Assembly: GCF_018829635.1 (NCBI RefSeq)
Contig: NZ_JAHKKG010000020.1
Coordinates: 62,001-126,000, forward strand
DNA length: 64,000 nucleotides
Origin: Paractinoplanes bogorensis
GTDB lineage: Bacteria; Actinomycetota; Actinomycetes; Mycobacteriales; Micromonosporaceae
Direction of reading: 5' to 3'
Positions 41,902-50,130 of the stretch are shown one piece after another (the first letter of the stretch is position 1; each line of letters opens with the position of its first letter). Under the pieces are notes generated by a model. The model made no database searches. It was not told the DNA's origin and worked only from the letters and a program-made list of their open reading frames with translations. The position numbers and the translations under genes were made by a program.

Positions 41902-43665
41902 TCAGTGCAGGCCGACGACCAGCAGGGCGATGTCGTCGGCTCGGCGCGGGGCGGCCTCGATCAGGCGGTCGCACAGCTCGTCGGGCGGGAGAGCGGCGTT
42001 GCCACGCAGCACCGAGCGGATGCGGTCGATGCCCTCGTCGATCAGATGGGCCGGGTGTTCGACCAGGCCGTCGGTGTAGAGCAGCAGCGTGCTGCCGGGG
42101 GCCGCGCGCCGATGGTGGGTGGTCCGCTGCTGACGGGGGAGCAGGCCGAGCAACGGCTCGGGTGACTCCCACCAGATCTCCACCTCGCCGTCGGGTCGCA
42201 GCAGCACCGGAGGTGGATGGCCGGCGTTGGCGAAGGCGACCGAATAGCCGTCGTCGCCGCGCCGCAGACGGGCCAGCACGGCGGTCGCCGCGGCCGGGAC
42301 GTGCAGGCCGTGCAGTGCCCGATCGAGCTGATCGAGCAACGGGCCGGGGGCGTCGTCGCGGCCGTACGCGTCACCGCGCACCAGGTTGCGAACCTGGCCC
42401 ATCGTCGCGGCGGCCTCGATGTCGTGGCCGGAGACGTCGCCCACGGCCAGCATCAGGGTGGCGTCGGGCTGGGCGAACGCGTCGTACCAGTCGCCGCCGA
42501 CCGAGGCGCCGTCCTGCGCCGGCAGGTAGCGGCCGTGCAGGTCGACGCCGTCCACCTCGGGCAGTTCGGGCAGCATGCTGTGCTGGAGCACCTCGGCCAC
42601 GTGGCGCTGACGGTCGAAGACGCGGGAGTTGTCGACGGCCATGCCCGCGCGGCGGCCCACCTCGGCCGCGGTGCTCTCTTCGGCGAGGCCGAAGCCGGGC
42701 CGGTCCGGGCCGTTGACCAGCAGCACCGCACCCTGCACGCGGTTGGTGACGGGCGACGTGATCGGCACGACGAGCGACGACTCGCAGCCCAGCCGGTCGG
42801 CGTCACCGGCGGCGAGGTGGTCGCGCGCCTCCCGGCGGATCGGGCGGCTCGTCCGCTGCACCGCCCGGATCAGGGGCTTCGCGTCGAAGCTCCGGACCAG
42901 CCGGTCCACCGCGTCGGCCTGGGCCGGGTCACGATGGGCGGCCGACACGTGGCGGATCGTGCCGCCCTGGTCGGCCAGCATGATCAGGCACCAGTCGGCC
43001 AGGCGGCCCGCGACCATGCCGCCGAGCCGCCTCATGGCCTCGTCGATGTCCATCGTGGTGGCCAGCGCGTCGGTCAGCTCGCCGAGCAGGGTGAGCTGGC
43101 CATGGGCCGACTCGGCGGCCAGGCGGGCCTCGTCGGCGATCTCGCGGGCGATGCGCAGCCGCAGCTCCGAGCTGCACACCTCACCGAGCTCCTGGAGCAG
43201 CACGATCTCGCTCCTGGTCCAGACCCGGGGCTCACGATCCATCACGGCCAGCGTGCCCAGGACCAGCCCGTCGGAATCGGTGAGCGGCACCCCGGCGAAC
43301 GCGATCGCGCCCAGATCGCGGATCGACAGGTTGTCGCGCATCCGGGCGTCCTCGCGCACGTCGGGGACGATGATCGGTTCGCCGGACTCGACGACATGCC
43401 GGCTGAACGAGTGGGTCAGCGCCATCTCGCGGGTGCCCGCGATCGGCTCGGGCAGACCGACCTGGCCGGGCAGGTGCTGCCGGTCGGCGGTAAGCACCGT
43501 GACCAGCGCGACCGGCACGTCGACGAGTCGCTCGACGATGGTGGCGATGCGGTCGAAGGCCGGGTCGGCCCGGGACCCCAGCTTGAGCCGGGCGACGGAT
43601 CGCAGGCGTGCGACATCGGCAAGGACGCTCGGTGGCGTCTCCGAAGCCAAGTCACCCCGCAGCAA
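41902..43665 (-). CDS. GAF-GAF-PP2C (SpoIIE/RsbU-type) phosphatase
   Basis: The 587-residue cytoplasmic protein has a first GAF domain (about 40-180; VALVTVLTADRQHLPGQVGL), a second GAF (about 215-370) and a PP2C domain (about 390-585). The PP2C part has MLPELPEVDGVDLHGRYLPA, GGDWYDAF, LAVGDVSGHDIEAA, FANAGHPPPVL and LYTDGLVEH. Such phosphatases dephosphorylate STAS antagonists; one is encoded at 31.2 kb. The start is TTG 43665 with GGGGAGC 5 bp upstream. Confidence 0.92.
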   Translation of the reverse strand: MLRGDLASETPPSVLADVARLRSVARLKLGSRADPAFDRIATIVERLVDVPVALVTVLTADRQHLPGQVGLPEPIAGTREMALTHSFSRHVVESGEPIIVPDVREDARMRDNLSIRDLGAIAFAGVPLTDSDGLVLGTLAVMDREPRVWTRSEIVLLQELGEVCSSELRLRIAREIADEARLAAESAHGQLTLLGELTDALATTMDIDEAMRRLGGMVAGRLADWCLIMLADQGGTIRHVSAAHRDPAQADAVDRLVRSFDAKPLIRAVQRTSRPIRREARDHLAAGDADRLGCESSLVVPITSPVTNRVQGAVLLVNGPDRPGFGLAEESTAAEVGRRAGMAVDNSRVFDRQRHVAEVLQHSMLPELPEVDGVDLHGRYLPAQDGASVGGDWYDAFAQPDATLMLAVGDVSGHDIEAAATMGQVRNLVRGDAYGRDDAPGPLLDQLDRALHGLHVPAAATAVLARLRRGDDGYSVAFANAGHPPPVLLRPDGEVEIWWESPEPLLGLLPRQQRTTHHRRAAPGSTLLLYTDGLVEHPAHLIDEGIDRIRSVLRGNAALPPDELCDRLIEAAPRRADDIALLVVGLH

Positions 43666-43770
43666 AGTCGCTCCCCGGCAGGTCAGAGGTGCCAGGTTAC
43701 CGGGCTCAGACCCCGATCATCGACCCCCGAGTGACCACAGACGCATTCCCTGCCAATCTCTGCCGCCGGG

Positions 43771-44445
43771 TCAGGAACCGGGGGCCGGGTCGCCGGCCGC
43801 GGTGATCTCGGCGCCGGCCGCCAGGGGAGCCCACTGCTTCGCCCACGTCTCGCGGGTCGTCTCGAAGGAGGCGTCGTCGGCGCCGAACATCGAGACGGTC
43901 ACCTCGAAATGCGAGGCCGCGTGCTCGTCGAGCGGAATCCGGCTCGCCACCACGATCAGGTGGTCGTCGGCGGTGACCGTCCACGCCACACGGGGGCCGA
44001 AATGTTCCCATGGGCCGGCCGCGAGGGTCAGCGCCTGACGGCCGGTGGTCTCGCCGGTCAGATAGAGAGTGCGCCGCCGGCCCGGTGGCCGCCGGTCGAC
44101 CAGGAACCGCAACTGGATCAGGAACGCCCGCCAGCCCTCCTCGATCGCGTCGTAGATCTCGGGGCCGCCCGGCGTGTTCCCCTCGCGAGCCACCCGCACC
44201 CGGGCCGTGTCGTCGCCGCCGGTCACCTCCAGATAGGACCCGTCGGCCCAGCCCATCCGTTCCGGCGCCAGCAGGGTCGCCTCGTCCAGGAAGATCTGCT
44301 TGATCTCGGCGGCGAGGCCGTCGTAGTCCCAGCCGAACCACTGATGCAGGACAGCCGGCTGCGTCACGGAGTCCCAGATCTCGTCCCGTCCGGCTGCCAC
44401 GGCGATCTCGACGTCGTACGGCTTCAGCTGTCGTGCCTGGGTCAT
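43771..44445 (-). CDS. SRPBCC (AHSA1/START-like) protein
   Basis: The 224-residue protein has the AHSA1-type opening VEIAVAAGRDEIWDSVTQPA VLHQWFGWDYD. Strands with GSYLEVTGG and HFEVTVSMFG follow, then a C-terminal helix (TRETWAKQWAPLAA). These proteins bind hydrophobic ligands in a deep cavity. GGAGG stands about 6 bp before the ATG. Confidence 0.85.
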   Translation of the reverse strand: MTQARQLKPYDVEIAVAAGRDEIWDSVTQPAVLHQWFGWDYDGLAAEIKQIFLDEATLLAPERMGWADGSYLEVTGGDDTARVRVAREGNTPGGPEIYDAIEEGWRAFLIQLRFLVDRRPPGRRRTLYLTGETTGRQALTLAAGPWEHFGPRVAWTVTADDHLIVVASRIPLDEHAASHFEVTVSMFGADDASFETTRETWAKQWAPLAAGAEITAAGDPAPGS

Positions 44446-44523
44446 GCCCGGCCTCCGGCCGCGCGCGCATCACATATCTCGGTCCACTCGGTCATGGCCC
44501 CATTTTTGGGGCAAGAGCCGTTT

Positions 44524-44539
44524 CCCGCCACGTGGCGGG
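44524..44539. promoter_or_regulatory. Perfect 16-bp palindrome with CCACGTGG core
   Basis: CCCGCCACGTGGCGGG lies about 80 bp upstream of the SRPBCC gene. A second GCCACGTGGC is at 44562-44571, overlapping the end of the Prim-Pol gene. This may be an operator; no T run follows, so a terminator is less likely. Confidence 0.4.
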
Positions 44540-44557
44540 CAGGCGCACATGCATTCG

Positions 44558-45430
44558 TTATGCCACGTGGCGTCCGGATCCGTTCGCTCCGGAGCCGAAC
44601 GGATCTGGAGCGAAGGGGGCGCGGCGCCCCGCGGTCAGGCCCGACCGGATCGTGCTGCGAATCTCGGCCCGGCCCAGGCCGGCGAAACGGGCCGCGTCTT
44701 CGAGCTCGCGCATCGTGTCGGCCAGGTCGAGCAGTCCGGCCCCGACGAAGCGGCCCAGCGCATACGCCGCCCGGTTCAAGGTGTCGTTGCGGGTGCCCAC
44801 AGGTGCGCGGGCGACCCGGTCGGCCTCGGCCGCCAGGGCTGCCCGCGCATACCTCGTGGGGTGTGCGATCGGGCCATGCCGGTGAACCGGGGGAGGGCCC
44901 TCGATCAGCGCCCGCAGCGATGCCGGGCCGTCGGGCAGTGGCTCGCCCGGGCGGTGCACCCACCGATAGTCGCCGCCGGAGGCGTGCCTCGAGGGCGGCG
45001 CCACCACGTAACCGCCGACGCCCCGCCAGTCGAGGCCGGGCAGCAGACCCACGCGGTTGCCGAAGCCCATCGGGTTGAACCAGAAGTGCCACCCGCCACC
45101 GCCCGTGCGAACCCGGGGACCGGCCGGGAACTCGCCACCCAGGAGATGGCAGAGGCCGTGCCAGCCCTCGGCCGAATCGACGTCGGCGACATCCATCGCG
45201 ACGCCGGTGCGCAGACCCACGTTCGCCTCGGGCCAGCGAGCCCACCACATGTCGATCCGGCGGGGGTCGGTCGTCGCCTCGTGGAGGCCGTGACGCGGGT
45301 GCGGATGTTTGCCGGGTCGTTCGCACGAGACTCCCTTGTCGCAGGTGCAGCCGCCGCGCGGGTCAGGCGCATGCACCGGCAGGACGGGAATCCCGTGCCG
45401 GGCGTAGGCCAACGCGGCTGTCAGCGACAT
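44558..45430 (-). CDS. Bifunctional DNA primase/polymerase (Prim-Pol)
   Basis: The 290-residue protein has a Prim-Pol domain (about residues 1-175): AALAYARHGIPVLPVHAPD, a Cys-rich insertion (CTCDKGVSCERPGKHPHP), the catalytic Asp pair in VAMDVADVDSAEGW, GGGGWHFWF with the active His, and GGYVVAPPSRHASG. The remainder is helical and has no helicase domain. Such enzymes start or extend DNA on phages, plasmids and some defence loci. It follows the beta-family gene by 23 bp but has its own TACGCT box. Confidence 0.88.
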   Translation of the reverse strand: MSLTAALAYARHGIPVLPVHAPDPRGGCTCDKGVSCERPGKHPHPRHGLHEATTDPRRIDMWWARWPEANVGLRTGVAMDVADVDSAEGWHGLCHLLGGEFPAGPRVRTGGGGWHFWFNPMGFGNRVGLLPGLDWRGVGGYVVAPPSRHASGGDYRWVHRPGEPLPDGPASLRALIEGPPPVHRHGPIAHPTRYARAALAAEADRVARAPVGTRNDTLNRAAYALGRFVGAGLLDLADTMRELEDAARFAGLGRAEIRSTIRSGLTAGRRAPFAPDPFGSGANGSGRHVA

Positions 45431-45437
45431 TAGAACA

Positions 45438-45443
45438 AGCGTA
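45438..45443 (-). promoter_or_regulatory. -10 box TACGCT, leaderless start of Prim-Pol gene
   Basis: TACGCT lies 7 nt before the ATG at 45430, in the short gap after the beta-family gene. Confidence 0.45.
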
Positions 45444-45453
45444 CGACAAAAAC

Positions 45454-46494
45454 TCAGGGGTCGATCCGGATCGTCCGCAGGACGTGGGCGATGTGGTGCG
45501 AGGTGCTCCAGGACATCCAGCTGGCCGAGCTGCCGGCGCCCCGGGCGGTGCGGGCCCGCCGGGCGATCTCGGCGTCGCCCCACGAGAAGCGGGCGCCCGC
45601 GGCCGGCCACTGCGGCGAGGTGACCAGCGTGCGGCACAGGTCGTGGCACCGGTCGTCGCTGCGTCCGCCGCGCCGGGACCAGCGGTAGATCCACCAGTTG
45701 TGCTCGCCGGTGTAGCGCAGGGTGGGGAGCTGGCGATGCCGTTGCACGCCGTGCCGGCGTACGGGGGAAGTCACTCCGTAGTCGGCATAGCCGATGCCGG
45801 GCTCGCCGATCGCGGCCCAGACCCGCGCGTCGTGCCGTTCGATCGTCACCGGTTCGTCGGTGGGCAGTTCGTCGAGGTTGGGCGGCATGGCGCCGGAGGC
45901 AACGCTGATCGAGCGCCACGGCCGGCCGCGGGCCCAGCGCAGAATTCGCCGCAGCTGTTCCTCGAACCGCTCGGCGTGCGCCACGCAGGCCGTCTCGGCC
46001 AGGTCGACGAGCAGGTCGACCTCTTCGGTCTCCAGGCCCGCGGCGGCCAGCAGGTGCTCGACGAGCGCGTCGGCCTGTCCCGGGTTCGCCGCGTCGACGT
46101 GCGGCTGAAACCGCAGAACCGCGCGGCGCAGGTGCATGCGGGCGGCCAGGCCGTGGGCGACCAGGCGGCGACGGCTTTCGTACGCCCGCAGCACCGGCAA
46201 CATGGCCACGCCGAGATCGGCGAGTTCCTCGGCCAGGTCGAGCGAGGGGGCGGCGAGGCGGTCGGCCGGTTCGGCGATCGCGCCGAAGTCGACCGCGAGC
46301 GCGCCCGTGCGCGGTGGCAGCTCGCGGATCAGCGGAACGATGCCGGCGCCGTCGTCGAGCTCGAGGATCGGCATCACCCAGGGCGCCTCGGCGGCGGTCA
46401 GGTGGCTCAGTGCCGCCAGCTCGCCCCGTCGGGGGCGCAGGATCGGCCGATAGACACCGTCCTGCATGGACCCCGCCGTGGTGAAGACCGCCAT
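45454..46494 (-). CDS. T4 beta-protein family protein
   Basis: The 346-residue protein opens with YRPILRPRRGELAALSHL and WVMPILELDD, the start of the phage T4 beta-protein-like family, whose function is unknown. A central TIM-barrel-like series (ALAVDFGAIAE, VAMLPVLRAYE, EVDLLVDLAETA) and a C-terminal block with HNWWIYRW and WGDAEIARRA follow. It starts 4 bp after the helicase gene. A TACTTT box lies 6 nt upstream, inside the helicase 3' end. Confidence 0.82.
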   Translation of the reverse strand: MAVFTTAGSMQDGVYRPILRPRRGELAALSHLTAAEAPWVMPILELDDGAGIVPLIRELPPRTGALAVDFGAIAEPADRLAAPSLDLAEELADLGVAMLPVLRAYESRRRLVAHGLAARMHLRRAVLRFQPHVDAANPGQADALVEHLLAAAGLETEEVDLLVDLAETACVAHAERFEEQLRRILRWARGRPWRSISVASGAMPPNLDELPTDEPVTIERHDARVWAAIGEPGIGYADYGVTSPVRRHGVQRHRQLPTLRYTGEHNWWIYRWSRRGGRSDDRCHDLCRTLVTSPQWPAAGARFSWGDAEIARRARTARGAGSSASWMSWSTSHHIAHVLRTIRIDP

Positions 46495-46498
46495 TAAC

Positions 46499-47833
46499 TC
46501 AAAGTAGCGGCTCGTGTCGCATAGGTGACAGTCCCTTGCGCAAATAGGACAGGATCGCCTGATTCGCCTCCCAGCCATCGGGGAACTTCACCGGCACGTT
46601 GAGGTGCACCGGCTCGGTCGAGGGGTGGGCGTCGAGCAGCTCGGCGATGCCCGCACGGGCCACCACCACGCAGGCGTGCCGGTGTCGAGAAGTGAGCACA
46701 CACAGGCGGCCCGACTCGAGGTGGAAAGCGGTCGCATCCTGCCGGCCGGAGAGCGGATGCAGCACGACGGTCAGGTCGTATTCGCGGCCCTGGAGCCGGT
46801 TTGCCGTGTCGACGGTCACGCCCCGGGCCTCGGGCGGGAGCAGGGCCCGGATGGCCGCGGCCTGATCGCGATGGGCGGCGCCGATCGCGATGCGGTCGGC
46901 GGTCAGCGCGCCGCCACCCGACTCGGACGAGGTCACCGCCTCGCGGGCGAGCGCCCGGACGGCGAGCCCGGCGCAGGCGGCCGCGGCCTCGGCGTCGGTG
47001 CGGATCGTAAATCGGCCAGGCAGCTCGTGCAGACCCCAGCCGGTCTCGGCGGCGACGTCGAGCACCTCGTCGAGCGCCGTCTCGGCGGGCCGGCCGAAAC
47101 GCAGGTCGCGCTCGCCCGGCCCGGTGCCCGAGCGGAAGCCGGTGAAGGGATAGAAGGCCTCGGCCACGACCGGGGCGGCCGTGTGCGGCAGGCGCCACGA
47201 CACGGGCAGACGGTGCACCGGCAGATCGGGATTGTGCCGGAGCAGGACGGCGACCGCGCTCTGCATCGGATCCCACGACAGGCCGGTCCAGCGTTCGACC
47301 TCGACGGTCGAGAACGGGTCGAGCTGACCCGGATCGCCCACGAACAGCGCCCGGACGAACCGCGGCGCCACGCGGAGCAGGGCGTCGGAGCGCATCTGGT
47401 ACGCCTCGTCGACGATCGCCCACGGCCACGAGCCCTCGGTCACGGTGGCCCACTTCGCGGCCGTGCCGATGGTGACCGCGGGCGAGCCGAGATCGGCGAC
47501 CTTGGCACCGACCCGGCACCTCGGATGCTCGCGGACCCGCTCGCTCGCCTCGTAGTCGACGGCCGACAACCGGCCCACGCCGACCTCGGGCGAACGCGCC
47601 CCGAGCCGGGCGATGAGATCGTCGACCTGCTCGTTGGTCTGGGCCACGATCATCAACGGCTCACCGGCCGCGGCCAGCTCGCCGGCGGCCCGCACGACCA
47701 GCGTCGACTTGCCGGCGCCGGGCGGCGAGTCGACCACCACGCCACGATGGTCACCCGCGCGCAGATCGCGCAGGACGGCGTCGACGACCCGCCCCGCCTC
47801 GACGGCCGGGGGCAGCAGTTGTTCCGCATTCAC
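46499..47833 (-). CDS. SF1-type DNA helicase / AAA ATPase
   Basis: The 444-residue protein has compact SF1 motifs. Walker A is VVDSPPGAGKSTLVVR (about residue 35-50), Ia is IVAQTNEQVDDLI and Walker B is AIVDEAYQM. Motif III is FVGDPGQLDPF, V is VTVDTANRLQGREYDLTVV and VI is LCVLTSRHRHACVVVA. It lacks long insertions and a nuclease domain. It heads the helicase/beta/Prim-Pol set. The GTG start has TACCGT 6 nt upstream. Confidence 0.9.
   Translation of the reverse strand: MNAEQLLPPAVEAGRVVDAVLRDLRAGDHRGVVVDSPPGAGKSTLVVRAAGELAAAGEPLMIVAQTNEQVDDLIARLGARSPEVGVGRLSAVDYEASERVREHPRCRVGAKVADLGSPAVTIGTAAKWATVTEGSWPWAIVDEAYQMRSDALLRVAPRFVRALFVGDPGQLDPFSTVEVERWTGLSWDPMQSAVAVLLRHNPDLPVHRLPVSWRLPHTAAPVVAEAFYPFTGFRSGTGPGERDLRFGRPAETALDEVLDVAAETGWGLHELPGRFTIRTDAEAAAACAGLAVRALAREAVTSSESGGGALTADRIAIGAAHRDQAAAIRALLPPEARGVTVDTANRLQGREYDLTVVLHPLSGRQDATAFHLESGRLCVLTSRHRHACVVVARAGIAELLDAHPSTEPVHLNVPVKFPDGWEANQAILSYLRKGLSPMRHEPLL
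46501..46506 (-). promoter_or_regulatory. -10 box TACTTT before the beta-family gene
   Basis: TACTTT lies 6 nt before the ATG at 46494 and overlaps the last codons of the helicase gene. Confidence 0.35.
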
Positions 47834-47839
47834 CGGGGC

Positions 47840-47845
47840 ACGGTA
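47840..47845 (-). promoter_or_regulatory. -10 box TACCGT, leaderless start of helicase gene
   Basis: TACCGT lies 6 nt before the GTG at 47833. Confidence 0.45.
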
Positions 47846-47904
47846 GCGCGACCGGCCGACAGTTTCGGCTGATCATGCGGCGGTCCACTGGTCGCGTCCG
47901 GGAG

Positions 47905-47913
47905 TTATCCACA
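47905..47913 (+). promoter_or_regulatory. DnaA box TTATCCACA
   Basis: A perfect TTATCCACA sits in the divergent gap between the helicase gene and the toxin module. Confidence 0.4.
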
Positions 47914-47980
47914 GGCCCCGGCGGGCTGGTCGAACGGCGCTACGGTGAGTCCCGATGTCGGCACGGGGAGGTGTTCGTCC

Positions 47981-48358
47981 ATGTTCGACGGTCGTGATCT
48001 CGGTGATGCGGAACGGATGATCGACGACTGGCAGACCGGGATAGAGGCGCGGGCGGCCCAGGCCCGCGAGCTGTCCACGAGGCTGGCGGCGGTCACCGCG
48101 ACGGTGCGCAGCGACGACGGGCTGGTCGAGCTCACGGTCGGCTCGACGGGCGATCTGGTGCGGCTCGAGCTGGGCGAGGGCATCCGCGGGCGGCCTGCGG
48201 CCGAGACTGCGCGCGACATCATGGCGACGCTGCGAGCCGCCCGCCGGGCCCTGACCGCCGAGATCACCGAGGTGACGACGGCGACGGTGGGCGCGGAGTC
48301 CGAGACCGGCCGAGCCGTGATCGAGGCGTACGAGCGGTTGCGTGGGCCCGATGAGTGA
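47981..48358 (+). CDS. YbaB/EbfC-like protein of the toxin module
   Basis: The 125-residue protein has an N-terminal helix (DAERMIDDWQTGIEARAAQA), then a YbaB-type sheet (GLVELTVGSTGDLVRLELGE) and a long C-terminal helix. In actinobacteria such proteins often open operons for ESX-type toxins, as here. GGGGAGG lies 9-10 bp before the ATG. The stop overlaps the next start. Confidence 0.82.
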   Translation: MFDGRDLGDAERMIDDWQTGIEARAAQARELSTRLAAVTATVRSDDGLVELTVGSTGDLVRLELGEGIRGRPAAETARDIMATLRAARRALTAEITEVTTATVGAESETGRAVIEAYERLRGPDE

Positions 48359-48665
48359 GCAGGTCGGGGTGCGGCCGGGCGACCTGGAGAAGCAGGCCGC
48401 GGCGGTGACGGCGGTCGGGGCGCGGGTGAGCCGGGCGGCGGGGGCCGGGCGGGTGGTGCGGCCGGGCGTGGAGGCGTACGGGAAAATGTGTCTGATCGTC
48501 CCTCAGGTGCTGGGCGCCCTGCAGGACACGCTGGTCGACGGCATCGACGCGGCGGCCGAGTCGCTGCATGACACGGCGGCGCGGCTCGAGACGACGGCCC
48601 AGGCCTACGCGGACACAGACGAGCAACGGGCCGCCGAGTTCGACCGGTTGAGGCGCAGGCGGTGA
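48351..48665 (+). CDS. ESX/type VII secretion-associated small protein
   Basis: The 104-residue helical hairpin protein (GVRPGDLEKQAAAVTAVGAR, then DAAAESLHDTAARLETTAQA) resembles DUF2580/ESX-1-type excreted proteins. It has no WXG motif of its own. It overlaps both neighbours by 4-8 bp and is the likely secretion partner of the following toxin. Confidence 0.8.
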   Translation: MSEQVGVRPGDLEKQAAAVTAVGARVSRAAGAGRVVRPGVEAYGKMCLIVPQVLGALQDTLVDGIDAAAESLHDTAARLETTAQAYADTDEQRAAEFDRLRRRR

Positions 48666-49816
48666 CCAATCCCCTGGTCGCGCCCGTCGCCGACACCGCA
48701 CCGAGCCCGTGGGCGGGCGTCTGGATCGCCGAAGACGTCGAGCTGATCGCGTCGGGTGTGCGCAGCGGCAGCTGGATCGACGGCACACTCGGGGTGGTCG
48801 GCGGCGCGCTGGACGGGTTGGCGCTCGCGTCCGATCCGGTCGGGGCGTTGCTGCAGTACGGCATCGCGTGGCTGATCGAACACGTCAAGCCGCTGTCCGA
48901 GGCGCTCGACTGGCTGGCCGGCGACCCGGCCCAGATCGCCGCGCACGCCCAGACCTGGCGAAACGTTGCGTCCTCGCTGGCCGGCGAGGCGGACGAGCTG
49001 GCACGGTCGGTGCGGTCCGGGCTGACGGAGTGGTCGGGCGCGGCGGCCGACGCCTACCGCACGTGGGCCGGCCGGCGCGAGCAGTCGCTGCGCACACTGG
49101 CCACGGCCGCCGAGACGATGGGCCTGATGACCGAGGGCGCGGGCGCGTTGATCGGCACGGTCCGCCTGATGGTCCGCGACGCGGTGGCCACGGTCGTCTC
49201 ACGCCTGATCGTCTATGCCGCCGAACTGGTGGCCACGGCCGGTCTGGCCACACCGCTGGTGGTCGAACAGGTCGGCACGCTGTGCGCTGCGTGGGCCGCG
49301 AAGATCGCCCGCTGGCTCCGCGAACTGCTGGCCAGCCTCCGCCGCCTCCTCTCCGAAAGCGGCCGCTTGGGCAAGCTGATCGAGACCCTGAAGCGCTGGT
49401 TCTCCGAAGCCACCAACGGCGGCGGTGGGCCGGAATCTCCGAAGAAGCTCGACGAGGAGACGCGGAGGAGACAGGAGCTCGGCGCGGATCCTGCGGTGAA
49501 ACGGCATCGGGCGGCCGAGGTGGAGACCGCTCTGCGGGTGGAGGAGCAACTCGGCATCGAGCTGCGTAGGGCTACGGACGGGGACATCGACTGGGTCGGC
49601 TCGGACGGGAAGACCTACGACTCCGTGGGAAACTTCGACGGCCGGTTCTTCGATCGACAGTGGCCCAACCTGCAGACTCGGATACTCGATCATGTGGAGA
49701 AGGCGGATAGGGTTCCGGTCGACGTCGCACGCTTCACTGACGAGCAGAAGCAGACAGTGCGCGAGTTCATCGAGGCGCACCGCCTCGAGCCTCGTGTCTT
49801 CATCGTGGGGGAATGA
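48662..49816 (+). CDS. WXG-type polymorphic toxin with C-terminal nuclease-like domain
   Basis: The 384-residue protein has an N-terminal secretion domain with WSGAAADAYRTWA (WXG, about residue 122). Membrane-like helices follow (DAVATVVSRLIVYAAELVA), then a basic linker and a C-terminal toxin of ~110 residues. The toxin has VEEQLGIELRRATDGDIDWV, KTYDSVGNFDGRFF and a final PRVFIVGE, which resembles CdiA-CT/BECR-type RNases. The exact fold is inferred. GTGA overlap joins it to the upstream gene, and ATGA overlap joins it to the immunity gene. Confidence 0.8.
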   Translation: MTNPLVAPVADTAPSPWAGVWIAEDVELIASGVRSGSWIDGTLGVVGGALDGLALASDPVGALLQYGIAWLIEHVKPLSEALDWLAGDPAQIAAHAQTWRNVASSLAGEADELARSVRSGLTEWSGAAADAYRTWAGRREQSLRTLATAAETMGLMTEGAGALIGTVRLMVRDAVATVVSRLIVYAAELVATAGLATPLVVEQVGTLCAAWAAKIARWLRELLASLRRLLSESGRLGKLIETLKRWFSEATNGGGGPESPKKLDEETRRRQELGADPAVKRHRAAEVETALRVEEQLGIELRRATDGDIDWVGSDGKTYDSVGNFDGRFFDRQWPNLQTRILDHVEKADRVPVDVARFTDEQKQTVREFIEAHRLEPRVFIVGE

Positions 49817-50130
49817 TGGCCGGCACGATCAGCCTTTCACCGGAGCAGCGATGGACTGCCAGTGGCTGGCTCTTCGACTGGGCCGTGGAGTTTCTCGCTG
49901 CCAACGTCACCGAGCCCGGCCTGAAGGCGGGTCTGGAAGAGATCGTGACCGAGAATCTCGGCTGGCTGGGCCTGGGCGACTTCGGTCCGTCGGCCGAGCG
50001 CGAGATGCGGACCTTGCTCCGGACGAACCTGCTCGCTGCCGCCGACGGTTCTCTGCCGCCTGACATGGATGGCCGCCGGAGTGCACTGGACCTTTTGAGC
50101 GAGTTGGCCGCAGCCGCCGAGCCTGTTTAA
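49813..50130 (+). CDS. Probable immunity protein of the WXG toxin
   Basis: The 105-residue acidic helical protein (RWTASGWLFDWAVEFLAANV, then EREMRTLLRTNLLAAADGSL) starts with a 4-nt overlap on the toxin stop. Size, charge and coupling are those of immunity proteins. I find no named family. Confidence 0.75.
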   Translation: MMAGTISLSPEQRWTASGWLFDWAVEFLAANVTEPGLKAGLEEIVTENLGWLGLGDFGPSAEREMRTLLRTNLLAAADGSLPPDMDGRRSALDLLSELAAAAEPV

